Numbered from the stretch's first letter, positions 50,782 to 59,837 are shown. The stretch is 61,079 nt of DNA from an uncultured Anaerolineales bacterium (GCA_937928795.1 CALFWB010000023.1:1-61079); one strand, 5' to 3'. Made by a program: numbers and translations. Notes: generated by a model from the sequence alone, not told the origin.

Positions 50782-51179
50782 AATCTGCCTCCTATGGGGA
50801 TTATTTAACATGCGTTAGTCTATGCGAAGCAAAACACATTTTTCCGATAACCAGAAAGGATACCTATTCGAGCAGCGTTGTTGTTACCACTATGCATTTC
50901 ATACCCAACCCAATTCCACCGACTCCAAAACCCTCCTAAGAAAATGGATTTCACCCTTCCGTTTCGATCCTGCCACCTTGAGCATCGGATGTTAAGAAAT
51001 ATTGTACAGCGGTTTTGAATCAAAGGGATTAGATGAACATCATCTAACCCTGAGACATTTATCCTAATCAAGACGAACGATGTTCTACGGTTTTTATGAT
51101 TCTTGTCCCTGTCGCCTTATTCCCCCGGAATCCAGAAAAAGCGTTACAATTTATCCTCGAACAACCAAGGTGATTCCTT
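50782..51179. other. Intergenic region between divergent malic enzyme and rhodanese genes
   Basis: Nothing convincing is seen. It should contain the two divergent promoters. TACAAT at 51145-51150 is a weak -10 candidate for the plus-strand genes. An 83-codon minus-strand frame at 50820-51071 has no ribosome-binding site or family similarity. Confidence 0.4.
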
Positions 51180-51242
51180 ATGAGTCAACCGTATGATACC
51201 TTGATCGACCACCTTCACACAAAAGACACCCGAAAAAGATGA
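51180..51242 (+). CDS. 20-codon leader-like ORF overlapping the rhodanese start
   Basis: ATG at 51180 is preceded by AAGGTGA at good spacing and encodes MSQPYDTLIDHLHTKDTRKR. Its TGA overlaps the next start as ATGA (51239-51242). This geometry suggests translational coupling to the sulfurtransferase gene. It may be a leader peptide or the remnant of a longer gene. There is no family match. Confidence 0.4.
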   Translation: MSQPYDTLIDHLHTKDTRKR

Positions 51243-52093
51243 TCTACCAAACCCTGATAACCCCTCATGAACTGGTTAACCACCTCTCCGACCCGAATTG
51301 GGCGATCATTGACACCCGCTTTACCCTCGGCGATCCAGAGCGCGGCCGCAGGGATTATCTAGAAGCCCATATTCCAGGCGCAGTCTATGTCCATTTAGAA
51401 GAAGAGATGTGTGCCCCCGTCGTCAAGGGACAAACCGGACGGCATCCCTTGCTGCCTATGGAAGAGACCGTGCAATTATTCTCCCGTCTGGGCATCGATC
51501 GGGACACTCAAGTGGTTGCTTATGACGATTGGACTCCGATCAGCGGAGCGGTTGCCGCCCGCCTGTGGTGGATGTTGCGTTGGCTAGGGCATGATCGGGT
51601 TGCTGTCTTAGATGGCGGTTGGAAAGCTTGGCTGGAAAGCGGCTTACCCACTGCAAGCGGAAATGAAAACCGCCCTGCTCGCACCTTTACTCCCAACCTG
51701 CATTTGGAACTATATGCCAGCATGGCAGACGTCAAGGCGGCTCTGCTTTATCCAAACTGGAAAGTGTTTGACTCGCGCACGGCTGATCGCTATCGCGGCG
51801 AAAATGAAACCATTGATCCGATTGCCGGACACATTCCGGGAGCTATCAATGCCCCTTATGTGGATAACGGCACACCACAAGGGGGCTTTCTGCCGGTGGA
51901 ACAATTACGTCAACGCTTCACCCATCTGTTGGGTGAAACACCTTCTGAAAAGGCAATTTTTTATTGTGGATCGGGGGTAACGGCTGCCGTCAATGTCCTT
52001 GCCCTCAAACATGCCGGTTTAGGGAACGCCCGCTTGTATGTCGGCTCTTGGAGTGAGTGGATAACCGATCCCGAAAACCCGGTCACCCGATGA
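51239..52093 (+). CDS. Two-domain sulfurtransferase (rhodanese/3-mercaptopyruvate type)
   Basis: Transfers sulfane sulfur from thiosulfate or 3-mercaptopyruvate to an acceptor. The 284 residues form two rhodanese domains. The first is inactive by lack of the Cys loop (DTRFTLGDPERGRRDY, HIPGAVYVHLE); the second has Cys243 in FYCGSGVTA and a HIPGAINAPY motif. CGSGVTA is closer to thiosulfate or mercaptopyruvate transferases than to Cdc25-like forms. It starts in the ATGA of the small upstream ORF. Sulfur transfer may serve iron-sulfur or molybdenum cofactor supply (inference). Confidence 0.93.
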   Translation: MIYQTLITPHELVNHLSDPNWAIIDTRFTLGDPERGRRDYLEAHIPGAVYVHLEEEMCAPVVKGQTGRHPLLPMEETVQLFSRLGIDRDTQVVAYDDWTPISGAVAARLWWMLRWLGHDRVAVLDGGWKAWLESGLPTASGNENRPARTFTPNLHLELYASMADVKAALLYPNWKVFDSRTADRYRGENETIDPIAGHIPGAINAPYVDNGTPQGGFLPVEQLRQRFTHLLGETPSEKAIFYCGSGVTAAVNVLALKHAGLGNARLYVGSWSEWITDPENPVTR

Positions 52094-52295
52094 TGTTCCG
52101 CCCCTATCGGCAGGGTTGGAGCAAAAGCATCGAATTGGCTTACTGAGACGCAGTGTTTAGAAGCAGTTTGTCCTAAGCGGAGCTTGCCGTTCCGAAACGA
52201 GCCTAGTGTTAAGTTGAAAAGTTCTACTCGACTGATTGCTAACTTGCAAGACGCCCCTTTAGAATATGCTCGGCAGGGAGAAAAAGCTTTGGGTT

Positions 52296-52301
52296 TATAA
52301 T
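52296..52301 (+). promoter_or_regulatory. -10 box placed for a leaderless transcript
   Basis: TATAAT ends 6 nt before the ATG at 52308, the same distance as at 18519-18524. No Shine-Dalgarno is seen for this ATG and no -35 is recognised. Confidence 0.5.
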
Positions 52302-52307
52302 CACAGC

Positions 52308-53678
52308 ATGAAGTTCCAATGGAAACGGGAAAAATCATTCTCGCTCGCGCGCTTGGAGCTAACCTCGCAGCGTATTGCGCAGTGCCTGCTTCTGTTGGCT
52401 CTCCTCGCTGCCGCTTGTCGCCCACAAGGACAAAGCGGCAAGATCACCGTTACTCCAACCTCTACTTTGACAGCCATCCCCTCACCTACCCTTTCACCAA
52501 CGCCTAAAGTCATTGAGGGCACCATATCCATCTGGCATTCGTGGGATGAAACACAACGTTCGGCGCTCTTTCGTGCGATTTCGGTCTTTCAATCCTCCTA
52601 TCCTCAGGTGCAATTCGATGTCCTATATGTTCCTAGTTTAGACTTAGCAACTCGCTTTGAAGAAGCAATGAGTCAGGGGGCAGGTCCGACTCTCTTAATT
52701 GCGCCGGCGCAGTGGGGCGCAAAGTTCTATGAGCAAGGGTACGTGATGGATTTGGGGGGGATGGATTTGGGGCAACTTCCTGAAGTTTTGAATACAGCCG
52801 CCCTCGAAACCGGGATTTACCGCGGCAAACGAATCAGCTTGCCAATAACCATGAACGGCGTGGTTTTGTACCGCAACAAGAACATCCTGCCAACCGCTGC
52901 AACAACATTTGAGCAAATGCGAGCAGAGGCAACTACCGCAACTCGAGCTGGAATTGTTGGTGCGGATTTGGAGCGCAGCTTTTTCTTTTCTGGAGGTCAT
53001 CTCATCGGATTAGGAGGCACACTCATCACAGCAGAAGGTTTGCCTGCCTTCCAGCAAGAAGATTACCGCTATGCGCTGCAATGGTTAGATCTGCTGAAAT
53101 CTTTTGAGCAAGTTGGGATGACTGAATTTAACTCAGATAATGACTTAAGTCTCTTTCAGCAGGGCCGAGTTGGGTTGATCTTCGAGGGCAGTTGGAATCG
53201 TTACCTGCTGGCTGGTGAGGTTGGACCTCTGAACCTCTCCATTGACCCCTGGCCGACTTATAAAGAGGGCAAATTGGCAGGCTTCGTTCAGAGCGAAGGG
53301 GTGTTTTTAACTCGCCACACTGTGACAGAGGAAAACAAGATTTCGTGGTTGTTTTTGCAAAGTCTTTTCAGCCCTGAAATGCTTACGGGTTTGGGAAATG
53401 TCGGGTTGATCCCGGCCGTGAGCGCCGATCAGTTGGCTGAAAATGGTGGCCCGCTCAACATTGGCGATCCGTTCACTGCCCAAGCCATCGTTGCTTTGGA
53501 CAAGGGCGTAGCCTACCCTTCTCTACCAGAGATGGAGCTCGTTCAGAGGCAAATGGATATCATCTTGCGGGCAGTTCTCTATCAAGGGATGAGTCAGCGC
53601 GCTGCCCTTCAGCAAGCCTACGAGCGCATCCTTGCGGAAGTCAATTCCCAACGTGTCACCGCTACACCCTCCCCATAG
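52308..53678 (+). CDS. Extracellular solute-binding lipoprotein (ABC sugar type), orphan
   Basis: Periplasm-facing or surface-anchored binding protein (family 1 extracellular solute-binding), 456 residues. The signal peptide ends in a lipobox-like LLAAAC with lipidated Cys37, followed by a short Thr/Pro-rich linker (TPTSTLTAIPSPTLSPTPK). The ligand domain shows TISIWHSWDETQRSAL, ITMNGVVLYRNKN and GLIFEGSWN, typical of maltose/oligosaccharide binders. The ATG at 52308 is chosen over 52266 because of the signal peptide and the -10 box six bases upstream. No permease or ATPase genes adjoin, so its transporter is encoded elsewhere or it acts as a sensor. Confidence 0.88.
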   Translation: MKFQWKREKSFSLARLELTSQRIAQCLLLLALLAAACRPQGQSGKITVTPTSTLTAIPSPTLSPTPKVIEGTISIWHSWDETQRSALFRAISVFQSSYPQVQFDVLYVPSLDLATRFEEAMSQGAGPTLLIAPAQWGAKFYEQGYVMDLGGMDLGQLPEVLNTAALETGIYRGKRISLPITMNGVVLYRNKNILPTAATTFEQMRAEATTATRAGIVGADLERSFFFSGGHLIGLGGTLITAEGLPAFQQEDYRYALQWLDLLKSFEQVGMTEFNSDNDLSLFQQGRVGLIFEGSWNRYLLAGEVGPLNLSIDPWPTYKEGKLAGFVQSEGVFLTRHTVTEENKISWLFLQSLFSPEMLTGLGNVGLIPAVSADQLAENGGPLNIGDPFTAQAIVALDKGVAYPSLPEMELVQRQMDIILRAVLYQGMSQRAALQQAYERILAEVNSQRVTATPSP

Positions 53679-53819
53679 CAATTTCCTCGTAGGTTATGAT
53701 GAAAAGGTTAGGATGTTTGTACTGTCGGAATATGACAGTTTACACTAGCCGTTGAATTGTGGAAATGCGATAATAATTGTCGTAAAAATTTGTGCAAGTT
53801 ATACAAAAGGAGGTTGTTT

Positions 53820-54056
53820 ATGCCCGCAAAGGGATGGATTGAGGTCAACGAAAAGTATTGCAAAGGTTGCGAGCTTTGCGTCAGCGAGTGCCCTCAACAT
53901 GTTCTGGCATTAGACATGGGACGCCTAACTCCCAAAGGCTATCACCCCGTTACTTTGATTGGTGAAGGCTGTACAGGATGCGGCATCTGCGCGATTATGT
54001 GTCCAGAGGCAGCCTTAACGGTCTTTCGGGAAGCACCTCAGAGAGTTCCCGCTTAA
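53820..54056 (+). CDS. 2-oxoacid:ferredoxin oxidoreductase 2[4Fe-4S] ferredoxin subunit (delta)
   Basis: Small electron acceptor subunit of 78 residues with two cluster motifs, CKGCELCVSECP and CTGCGICAIMCP. The ATG at 53820 is fixed by AGGAGG upstream; the open frame before it is unconserved. It is the first of four closely spaced genes (15, 10 and 15 bp) for one enzyme complex. Confidence 0.93.
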   Translation: MPAKGWIEVNEKYCKGCELCVSECPQHVLALDMGRLTPKGYHPVTLIGEGCTGCGICAIMCPEAALTVFREAPQRVPA

Positions 54057-54071
54057 TTTGGAGGCGTCAAG

Positions 54072-55196
54072 ATGGCGAAAGAGCTGTTGAAAGGCAATAT
54101 CGCCATGGCCGAAGCCGCCATTCGCGCCGGCCTAGAGGGCTACTTTGGCTACCCGATTACCCCTCAGACAGAACTTCTGGAATGGATGGCTGAGCGGATG
54201 CCGGCTTTAGGGCGCGCGTTTCTCCAAGCAGAAAGTGAAGTGGCAGCAATTAACATGCTGTATGGAGCAGCCTGTACCGGCGCACGGGTGATGACTTCCT
54301 CGTCTAGTCCCGGCATTTCCCTTATGATGGAAGGGATCTCGTATATTGCCGGAACAGAAGTGCCTGTGGTTATCATTGATGTCGTGCGCGGCGGACCCGG
54401 CTTAGGGAACATCGCTCCCTCTCAAGGGGATTACGACCAAATCGTTCACGGCGGCGGACATGGGGATTACCATCCCATTGTGCTTGCCCCAGCCAGTGTC
54501 CAAGAAGCCATCGACCTTGTCGTCCTTGCCTTCGACCTAGCAGAAAAATACCGCACGATTGTTTTCGTGATGGCAGATGGGAACATCGGTCAGATGATGG
54601 AGCCAGCCGAACTGCCCCCCATGCGCCCGATCAAGAGCGAATATCCTGATTGGGCAGTGCGGGGAGCAATGGGACGTGAACGGCGGATTCTGAGCTCGAT
54701 CTACATTGACCCTAAAGACGAAGAAGTGACCAATTATCGCCTCATGCAAGTTTGGAATCAAATCCAAGCCAATGAGGTCCGCTATCGCGAGTATTTCCTA
54801 GATGATGCAGAGTATGTCGTGATCGGGTTTGGGACAGCAGGGAGAATTGCTCTCTCTGCTGCGCGCATGGCACGCGCAGAAGGAATCAAGGTAGGTCTCC
54901 TCCGCCCTATTACGTTGAGTCCGTTCCCAGCTCCCCAAATCGAAAGCCTTGTTTCTCGCGTGAAAGGTATCCTCGTGGTTGAAATGAACGCCGGTCAAAT
55001 GCTCAATGATGTTCAGAAGGTCGTCAAAGGGCGCGTGCCGGTCGAGTTCTATGGACGGATGGGTGGAATGGTGCCTTTCCCAGACGAGATTTTGGCTGAA
55101 ATGCGGCGGATGAGCCAGGAAGTGATCCCGCTTGATGGTGATCCCCGCCAACGGTGGATGAAACGATTTGCGCCCGTAATCCACTGGAATAATTAG
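54072..55196 (+). CDS. vorB: 2-oxoacid:ferredoxin oxidoreductase alpha subunit (VorB type)
   Basis: Substrate/ThDP-side subunit of an oxygen-sensitive enzyme that oxidises a 2-oxoacid to acyl-CoA and CO2, reducing ferredoxin. The start [19 protein letters not shown], then [31 protein letters not shown] and [14 protein letters not shown] match VorB/KorA proteins, and 374 residues is the usual length. The context (delta, alpha, beta, gamma genes) fits 2-oxoisovalerate or 2-oxoglutarate oxidoreductases. Substrate cannot be settled from the sequence; the VorB resemblance is strongest. Confidence 0.92.
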   Translation: MAKELLKGNIAMAEAAIRAGLEGYFGYPITPQTELLEWMAERMPALGRAFLQAESEVAAINMLYGAACTGARVMTSSSSPGISLMMEGISYIAGTEVPVVIIDVVRGGPGLGNIAPSQGDYDQIVHGGGHGDYHPIVLAPASVQEAIDLVVLAFDLAEKYRTIVFVMADGNIGQMMEPAELPPMRPIKSEYPDWAVRGAMGRERRILSSIYIDPKDEEVTNYRLMQVWNQIQANEVRYREYFLDDAEYVVIGFGTAGRIALSAARMARAEGIKVGLLRPITLSPFPAPQIESLVSRVKGILVVEMNAGQMLNDVQKVVKGRVPVEFYGRMGGMVPFPDEILAEMRRMSQEVIPLDGDPRQRWMKRFAPVIHWNN

Positions 55197-55206
55197 GAGG
55201 TAAAGA

Positions 55207-55983
55207 GTGGAAACAACTCTTGCAGCTCAAATTGTCTATCAGAGACCTCAATCGCTCACCGAAGCTGCGATGCACTATTGCCCCGGCTGCACGCATGGTA
55301 TTGCTCACCGGCTGATCGCCGAAGTAATGGACGAAATGAGCATTCGAGAAAGGGCAATTGGTGTGGCACCGGTCGGCTGTTCGGTGTTTGCTTACAACTA
55401 TTTTGACTGCGACTTTGTCGAAGCCGCTCATGGTCGTGCCCCTGCAATGGCAACCGGCATTAAGCGCTTGCTCCCCGACCGAGTTGTCTTTACCTATCAG
55501 GGTGATGGTGATCTAGCTTCAATTGGGATGGGTGAAATTGTCCATGCTGCCGGACGCGGTGAGAACATCTCCGTGTTTTTCATCAATAATGCCATTTATG
55601 GAATGACAAGCGGTCAGATGGCACCCACCACGTTGCCCGGTCAAAAAACGACCTCCTCGCCGCGCGGCCGCGATGTGGAAACAATGGGCTATCCGTTGAG
55701 AATGGCTGAACTGCTCTCAAATTTGGACGGAGCAGGATACGTGGTGCGCCGCAGCCTGCATGACCCCAAAAACATCCGCATGGCGAAAAAAGCTATTCGT
55801 TTAGCCTTCGAAACCCAACTGCGCGGTTTAGGTTTTTCTATGGTCGAGTTGCTCTCAACCTGCAGCACCAACTGGGGGCTCTCGCCGCTTGAATCGCTCA
55901 AGTGGTTGGAAGAACACATGATCCCCTACTATCCCATCGGGGATTTCAAAGTCGCAGAAGCCCTTAAAGAGATTAAGGTGTAA
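55207..55983 (+). CDS. 2-oxoacid:ferredoxin oxidoreductase beta subunit (ThDP-binding)
   Basis: Binds the pyrophosphate of thiamine diphosphate and a [4Fe-4S] cluster. The motif [12 protein letters not shown] through [16 protein letters not shown] is the ThDP signature. Cysteines in HYCPGCTHG and later ones fit cluster ligation. The GTG at 55207 follows AGGAGG, 10 bp after the alpha gene. 258 residues is normal for the split-subunit form. Confidence 0.93.
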   Translation: METTLAAQIVYQRPQSLTEAAMHYCPGCTHGIAHRLIAEVMDEMSIRERAIGVAPVGCSVFAYNYFDCDFVEAAHGRAPAMATGIKRLLPDRVVFTYQGDGDLASIGMGEIVHAAGRGENISVFFINNAIYGMTSGQMAPTTLPGQKTTSSPRGRDVETMGYPLRMAELLSNLDGAGYVVRRSLHDPKNIRMAKKAIRLAFETQLRGLGFSMVELLSTCSTNWGLSPLESLKWLEEHMIPYYPIGDFKVAEALKEIKV

Positions 55984-55998
55984 GGAGAGAAAGTCCCC

Positions 55999-56559
55999 AT
56001 GCAAACAGAAATCTTGATTGCTGGCTTTGGTGGACAAGGTGTCTTATTCGCTGGGCAAATCCTTGCTTATGCAGCCATGGACGCCGGGCGTGAAGTAACC
56101 TGGATTCCTTCTTATGGACCTGAGATGCGCGGCGGTACAGCGAACTGTACCGTGATTATCTCTGATGAAGAAATTGGCTCACCTCTAGTGCTGAACCCTA
56201 CCGCAGTAATTGCTCTGAATTTGCCTTCTCTAGAGAAATACGAACCGATGGTCAAGGTAGGAGGGGTGCTTATTGTCAATGCTTCGTTGGTCAACCGCCC
56301 TCCTCAACGTGCGGATATTGAGAGTGTGTTTATACCGCTCAATGAAATTGCCGAACGCTTAGGCAATCGCCGTCTGCTCAACATGGTCGCTGTCGGAGCA
56401 TTGTTGGCTAAGCTACCCGTTTTATCCCTAGATCAGATCAAACAAGCTTTGGAAGAGCACTTGCCGGAGCGGCACAAGAAGTTTATGGAAGCCAATTTGC
56501 TCGCCCTACAAGAAGGAGCCGATTTTGCCCTGAAGGAAGGCAAAATCAAAGTTCAATGA
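55999..56559 (+). CDS. 2-oxoacid:ferredoxin oxidoreductase gamma subunit
   Basis: The 186-residue subunit has the family opening [20 protein letters not shown] and [18 protein letters not shown]. It completes the delta-alpha-beta-gamma operon and is followed by an intrinsic terminator 9 bp after the stop. Confidence 0.93.
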   Translation: MQTEILIAGFGGQGVLFAGQILAYAAMDAGREVTWIPSYGPEMRGGTANCTVIISDEEIGSPLVLNPTAVIALNLPSLEKYEPMVKVGGVLIVNASLVNRPPQRADIESVFIPLNEIAERLGNRRLLNMVAVGALLAKLPVLSLDQIKQALEEHLPERHKKFMEANLLALQEGADFALKEGKIKVQ

Positions 56560-56568
56560 GCCGACCAG

Positions 56569-56598
56569 CCCCGATTCTCTGCGAAATCGGGGGTTTTT
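56569..56598 (+). terminator. Rho-independent terminator of the ferredoxin oxidoreductase operon
   Basis: Stem CCCCGATT (56569-56576) pairs with AATCGGGG (56585-56592), loop 8 nt, followed by G and TTTTT (56594-56598). It lies 10 bp after the gamma subunit stop. Confidence 0.88.
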
Positions 56599-56610
56599 CT
56601 TTACCTAATG

Positions 56611-56695
56611 GTGTCACTTCGAGCGCAGCGCAAAGTCTCAACGATTTCGACCGCTGAGACAGGATTTCTCCTCGCTGCGCTCGTCAAAATGACAA
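56611..56695. repeat. Dispersed GAGCGCAGCG-type repeat
   Basis: GTGTCACTTCGAGCGCAGCG at the left; GGATTTCTCCTCGCTGCGCT and CGTCAAAATGACA at the right. A further partial copy (TGTCACTTCAAGCGCAGCGA) is at about 56741-56760. Apart from this and the -10 box at 56820 nothing is seen in 56599-56850. Confidence 0.7.
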
Positions 56696-56819
56696 AAACG
56701 AATTCCTAACTGTGGTTGGTGCAGCGCGTTTGTCACTTGTGTGTCACTTCAAGCGCAGCGAGAAGCCCTAACGACCTAGGCGCCTGGCAAAACTTTCCCC
56801 TAAATCGCTTTCCTAGAAG

Positions 56820-56825
56820 TATAAT
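56820..56825 (+). promoter_or_regulatory. -10 box of the GerMN-like lipoprotein gene
   Basis: TATAAT lies 25 bp before the ATG at 56851, with AAGGAG (56838-56843) in the leader. No clear -35. Confidence 0.5.
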
Positions 56826-56850
56826 AGCAACACTAGCAAGGAGAAAACAC

Positions 56851-57501
56851 ATGAAATGGTCTTTTCGAACCCTCGCCCCTTTTGGGCTTATCTTATTGTT
56901 AGCTGCATGTAGCACTATACTTCCCCAACCAACGCCTACCCCAACGGCAACATTGGAGCCCACTGCGACCCCCTTACCCACCGAAACCCCAACTCCTTTG
57001 CCAACCGAAACACCCACCGAAGTGCCAACCAGTACTCCTCTCCCAACCTTGCCTCCTTTACCTCCCTTACCCACCGAAGCGCCGCCAACTCCTACCGTCC
57101 TAGCTGGCACAAAACCGATACTGATCTATTTTGTCCAGAAAGGTGGAGGAGGCAATGTAGCTTGTGGTGATAGTCTTGTTTATTATTACACGGGAAAATA
57201 CCGCACCGACGATGTCGAAGCCGATATTAAGACCGCCCTACAAAATCTTTTCTTCTATAAAACTGCTGAGTTTGGCGGTGCATATAACCCGCTTTACAAA
57301 TCAAAATTGAATGTGGTCAGCGTCCAAGTGACAGATGGCTCAGTTGAGATTGAGCTGAGTGGCGAGATTAAGTTGAGCGGCGACCCCTGCGATCCGAATC
57401 GCATTTATGCCATGTTGGTGGCAACGGTGCGCCAGTTCCCTAACATTGGCACACCGAAATTTAGCCTGAATGGAGTGGGGATTAAGAACTTCCTCCAGTA
57501 A
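56851..57501 (+). CDS. Lipoprotein with Thr/Pro-rich linker and GerMN-like domain
   Basis: The 216 residues start with a signal peptide ending in LLAACS (lipidated Cys near residue 22). A Thr/Pro/Glu-rich linker of about 60 residues follows (PTPTPTATLEPTATP and more), then a domain of about 125 residues whose pattern (KPILIYFVQKG, DVEADIKTALQNLF, VTDGSVEIELSG, IYAMLVATVRQFPNIGTPKF) fits the GerMN (sporulation/spore germination) fold. That fold is also common outside spore formers. The ATG at 56851 is fixed by AAGGAG and the signal peptide. It probably sits on the outer face of the membrane; its function is unknown. Confidence 0.82.
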   Translation: MKWSFRTLAPFGLILLLAACSTILPQPTPTPTATLEPTATPLPTETPTPLPTETPTEVPTSTPLPTLPPLPPLPTEAPPTPTVLAGTKPILIYFVQKGGGGNVACGDSLVYYYTGKYRTDDVEADIKTALQNLFFYKTAEFGGAYNPLYKSKLNVVSVQVTDGSVEIELSGEIKLSGDPCDPNRIYAMLVATVRQFPNIGTPKFSLNGVGIKNFLQ

Positions 57502-57550
57502 GAATTTGAACTGAGTTACTCGCCCAAATTTGTAGGCTAGATCATTCTGC

Positions 57551-59653
57551 TTATCTCGGATTGCTATCCACCTCGGTCTTTGCGTGCCTAAGCAACCGCG
57601 CCGAGTTTGCCAGGATGCCCAAATCTGGCAGCGATTGAGCCGCAGCAGCAATAGTTGGCGGAATGACTCCCAGCGCTGCTAGGCCGATTCCAGCAAAATT
57701 ATAAAGCGCCGTAAACAGCAGATTCAGACGCACAACCCCCATCGTGCGCCGGGCAATGCGCAGCAGCTCAGGGACAAGCCTCCAATCTTCCTTCAAAAGC
57801 GCTATTGGAGCAGCTTCAATCGCAATGTCGCTTCCCCCAGCCCCCATCGCAATGCCGACATCAGCTTGAGCAAGCGCTGGAGCATCGTTCACCCCATCCC
57901 CAACCATAATTACCTTTTCGCCTTGCGCTTGGAATGCCTTGACGATAGCGATTTTATCCTGCGGCAATAAGTTCGCTCGAGCGGGGATGTTTAGGTAGCT
58001 AGCCAATGCCTGCGCCGCACGCTGGTTATCGCCGGTCAACAGCTCAATCTGGCGAATCCCCAAACTGGGCAACTCGCTCAAGGCTTGAGCAACTTCAGGA
58101 CGCAAGCGGTCGCTGGCAGCCAAAACGGCGCTCGGATTACCGTCAATGGCAAGGTAAAGCAGGGTCTTTCCTTGCTCCTCCAATTCGGCTACAACAGGGG
58201 ACTTGGCAACTTGTGAGAGAAAGCGATCATTGCCGATTTCAACCAGAGAACCATTAACTCTGGCACGCACACCTAACCCCGATTGAGATTCAAACTCTTC
58301 GGCAGGTGGAATGGATAACCCTCTAGCCATGGCTGCTTCAAGGACAGCCCCAGCCAAGGGATGCTCCGAATAACGTTCGGCAGCCGCAGCGTAAGCAAGC
58401 AGTTCATCGGGATTCATGCCATTCAAAGGCAGGATGTCGGTGATCTGCGGTTTGCCTATCGTCAAAGTACCCGTCTTATCCACCAATAAGACCGTTGCTT
58501 GGGCTAAGATTTCAATATACTTTCCGCCCTTGATCACAATCCCTCTCTTGGCGCTCAGTCCAATTGAAGCCAGCATGGCAATGGGAGTAGCAAGAGCGAT
58601 TGAGCAAGAACAAGCGACCACCAGAACGGCTGCTGTTGCGAGTAGATTACGGCTAAACCAAAACGTCAACACCGCCACGCTAACCACAATGGGTAAATAA
58701 TAGGCGCTGAACCGATCCGCTAGGCGTTGAACTTCTCCACGATTGGCTTCCGCCTCTGAAACCAGCTTGATGATCCGTCCAAAGGTTGTATCTTCGCCCA
58801 CCCGTTCGGTCAGGATGCGCAAACTGCCGCTCTTGACCAAGCTAGAGGCATACACTCTACTCCCTTCCAGACTCTCCACGGGTATCGATTCGCCCGTGAT
58901 GGTAGATTGATCTACGACAGCATGACCACTGAGGACTTTCCCATCGACGGGTATTTTCTCGCCGGGCCGCACAATAACAATGTCATTTGGCTGAACATCT
59001 TGGACCGAGATTTCAACTTCCCTTCCATCCCGCTCTACGCGCGCTGTCTGCGGTGCCAGAGCGGTCAGGGCTTGGATGGCTTGGCGTGCTTGCTGAGCTG
59101 TATAGCGTTCAATGATTGTTCCCACATACATAAAAGTAACCACGATAGCCGCAGCCACCCATTCGCCGACAAAGAGAGCAGCTAAAACGCCTAAAGTCAT
59201 CAAGGTGTGAGAGGTGATTTGTCTGCGCCACGTGGCAGCCAGTACATTGCGAAACACCGGCAAGCCAGCAATGATCACCATCAAAACACCGATTGGCAAG
59301 GGGACAAACTCATTAAGCCTGTCAAAGAAGCCTAGCCATTCACCAAAGACAACAACGGAAATCACAAAGGTAAAAACAAACCCTAGCAGGGTGTTTAGTT
59401 GTTTGTGAAGGGGAGGAATTTTTGAAGGTTCCGCCTCTTCTGGTACTTGATAGCCCGCTTTCAGAACCGCTTGACGGATTGCCAATCGACCAACTCGAGC
59501 AGGATCGAGTTGAACCACAGCTTTTTCAGCAGCCAGAAACACATCCACCGCCTGGACACCTGGCAGAGCAGCGATTGCTTTTTGAACATGGCGAGTGCAT
59601 TCGGCACAGTCCATCCCCTGAATGGGAATTTCCATGGTTTGGAAGTTTTTCAT
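57551..59653 (-). CDS. P1B-type metal-transporting ATPase with CSC membrane motif
   Basis: ATP-driven metal export pump of 700 residues. The N-terminal heavy-metal-associated domain has GMDCAEC (Cys16, Cys19). The actuator has TGES, phosphorylation is at Asp392 in VDKTGTLT, an HP-type SEHPLAGAV follows, and the hinge is VGDGVNDAPAL. In the sixth helix the motif reads ACSCSIALATP (Cys348-Ser-Cys350) where copper or zinc pumps have CPC. The last helices (NLLFTALYNFAGIGLAALGV, QSLPDLGILANSARLL) also differ from CopA. AGGAG precedes the ATG. A CSC variant has, as I recall, been set apart as its own P1B subgroup; the metal is uncertain. Confidence 0.93.
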   Translation of the reverse strand: MKNFQTMEIPIQGMDCAECTRHVQKAIAALPGVQAVDVFLAAEKAVVQLDPARVGRLAIRQAVLKAGYQVPEEAEPSKIPPLHKQLNTLLGFVFTFVISVVVFGEWLGFFDRLNEFVPLPIGVLMVIIAGLPVFRNVLAATWRRQITSHTLMTLGVLAALFVGEWVAAAIVVTFMYVGTIIERYTAQQARQAIQALTALAPQTARVERDGREVEISVQDVQPNDIVIVRPGEKIPVDGKVLSGHAVVDQSTITGESIPVESLEGSRVYASSLVKSGSLRILTERVGEDTTFGRIIKLVSEAEANRGEVQRLADRFSAYYLPIVVSVAVLTFWFSRNLLATAAVLVVACSCSIALATPIAMLASIGLSAKRGIVIKGGKYIEILAQATVLLVDKTGTLTIGKPQITDILPLNGMNPDELLAYAAAAERYSEHPLAGAVLEAAMARGLSIPPAEEFESQSGLGVRARVNGSLVEIGNDRFLSQVAKSPVVAELEEQGKTLLYLAIDGNPSAVLAASDRLRPEVAQALSELPSLGIRQIELLTGDNQRAAQALASYLNIPARANLLPQDKIAIVKAFQAQGEKVIMVGDGVNDAPALAQADVGIAMGAGGSDIAIEAAPIALLKEDWRLVPELLRIARRTMGVVRLNLLFTALYNFAGIGLAALGVIPPTIAAAAQSLPDLGILANSARLLRHAKTEVDSNPR

Positions 59654-59799
59654 TTATCTCCTCTGCGTATACAGACCAACTGGCAGTAGAGTCATCTTGA
59701 ATTACGGGATACAAAGTTTAGGCTCAAGTTTACATCGAATGTTCATAATTATACCCAGTTTTCTCCGCTTATTTCCGCGCAACGTAGGATTTTCTGCAA

Positions 59800-59821
59800 T
59801 TCTAAATTAGAACATTTGTTC
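59800..59821. promoter_or_regulatory. Overlapping palindromes, one LexA-box-like
   Basis: TTCTAA-A-TTAGAA (59800-59812) is a perfect inverted repeat. GAAC-ATTT-GTTC (59810-59821) fits the GAAC-N4-GTTC pattern of Gram-positive-type SOS boxes, which has also been reported for a Chloroflexota member (Dehalococcoides). It lies 157 bp upstream of the metal ATPase gene. One such match per window is expected by chance. Confidence 0.3.
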
Positions 59822-59837
59822 GCATCTGAGCAAGATA

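Noticed and set aside
50820..51071. 83-codon minus-strand open frame
   Set aside because: No ribosome-binding site, no recognisable motif, and an unusual composition; probably chance.
56716..56850. N-terminal extension of the GerMN-like lipoprotein
   Set aside because: It runs through repeat DNA and would bury the signal peptide; AAGGAG directly precedes the ATG at 56851.
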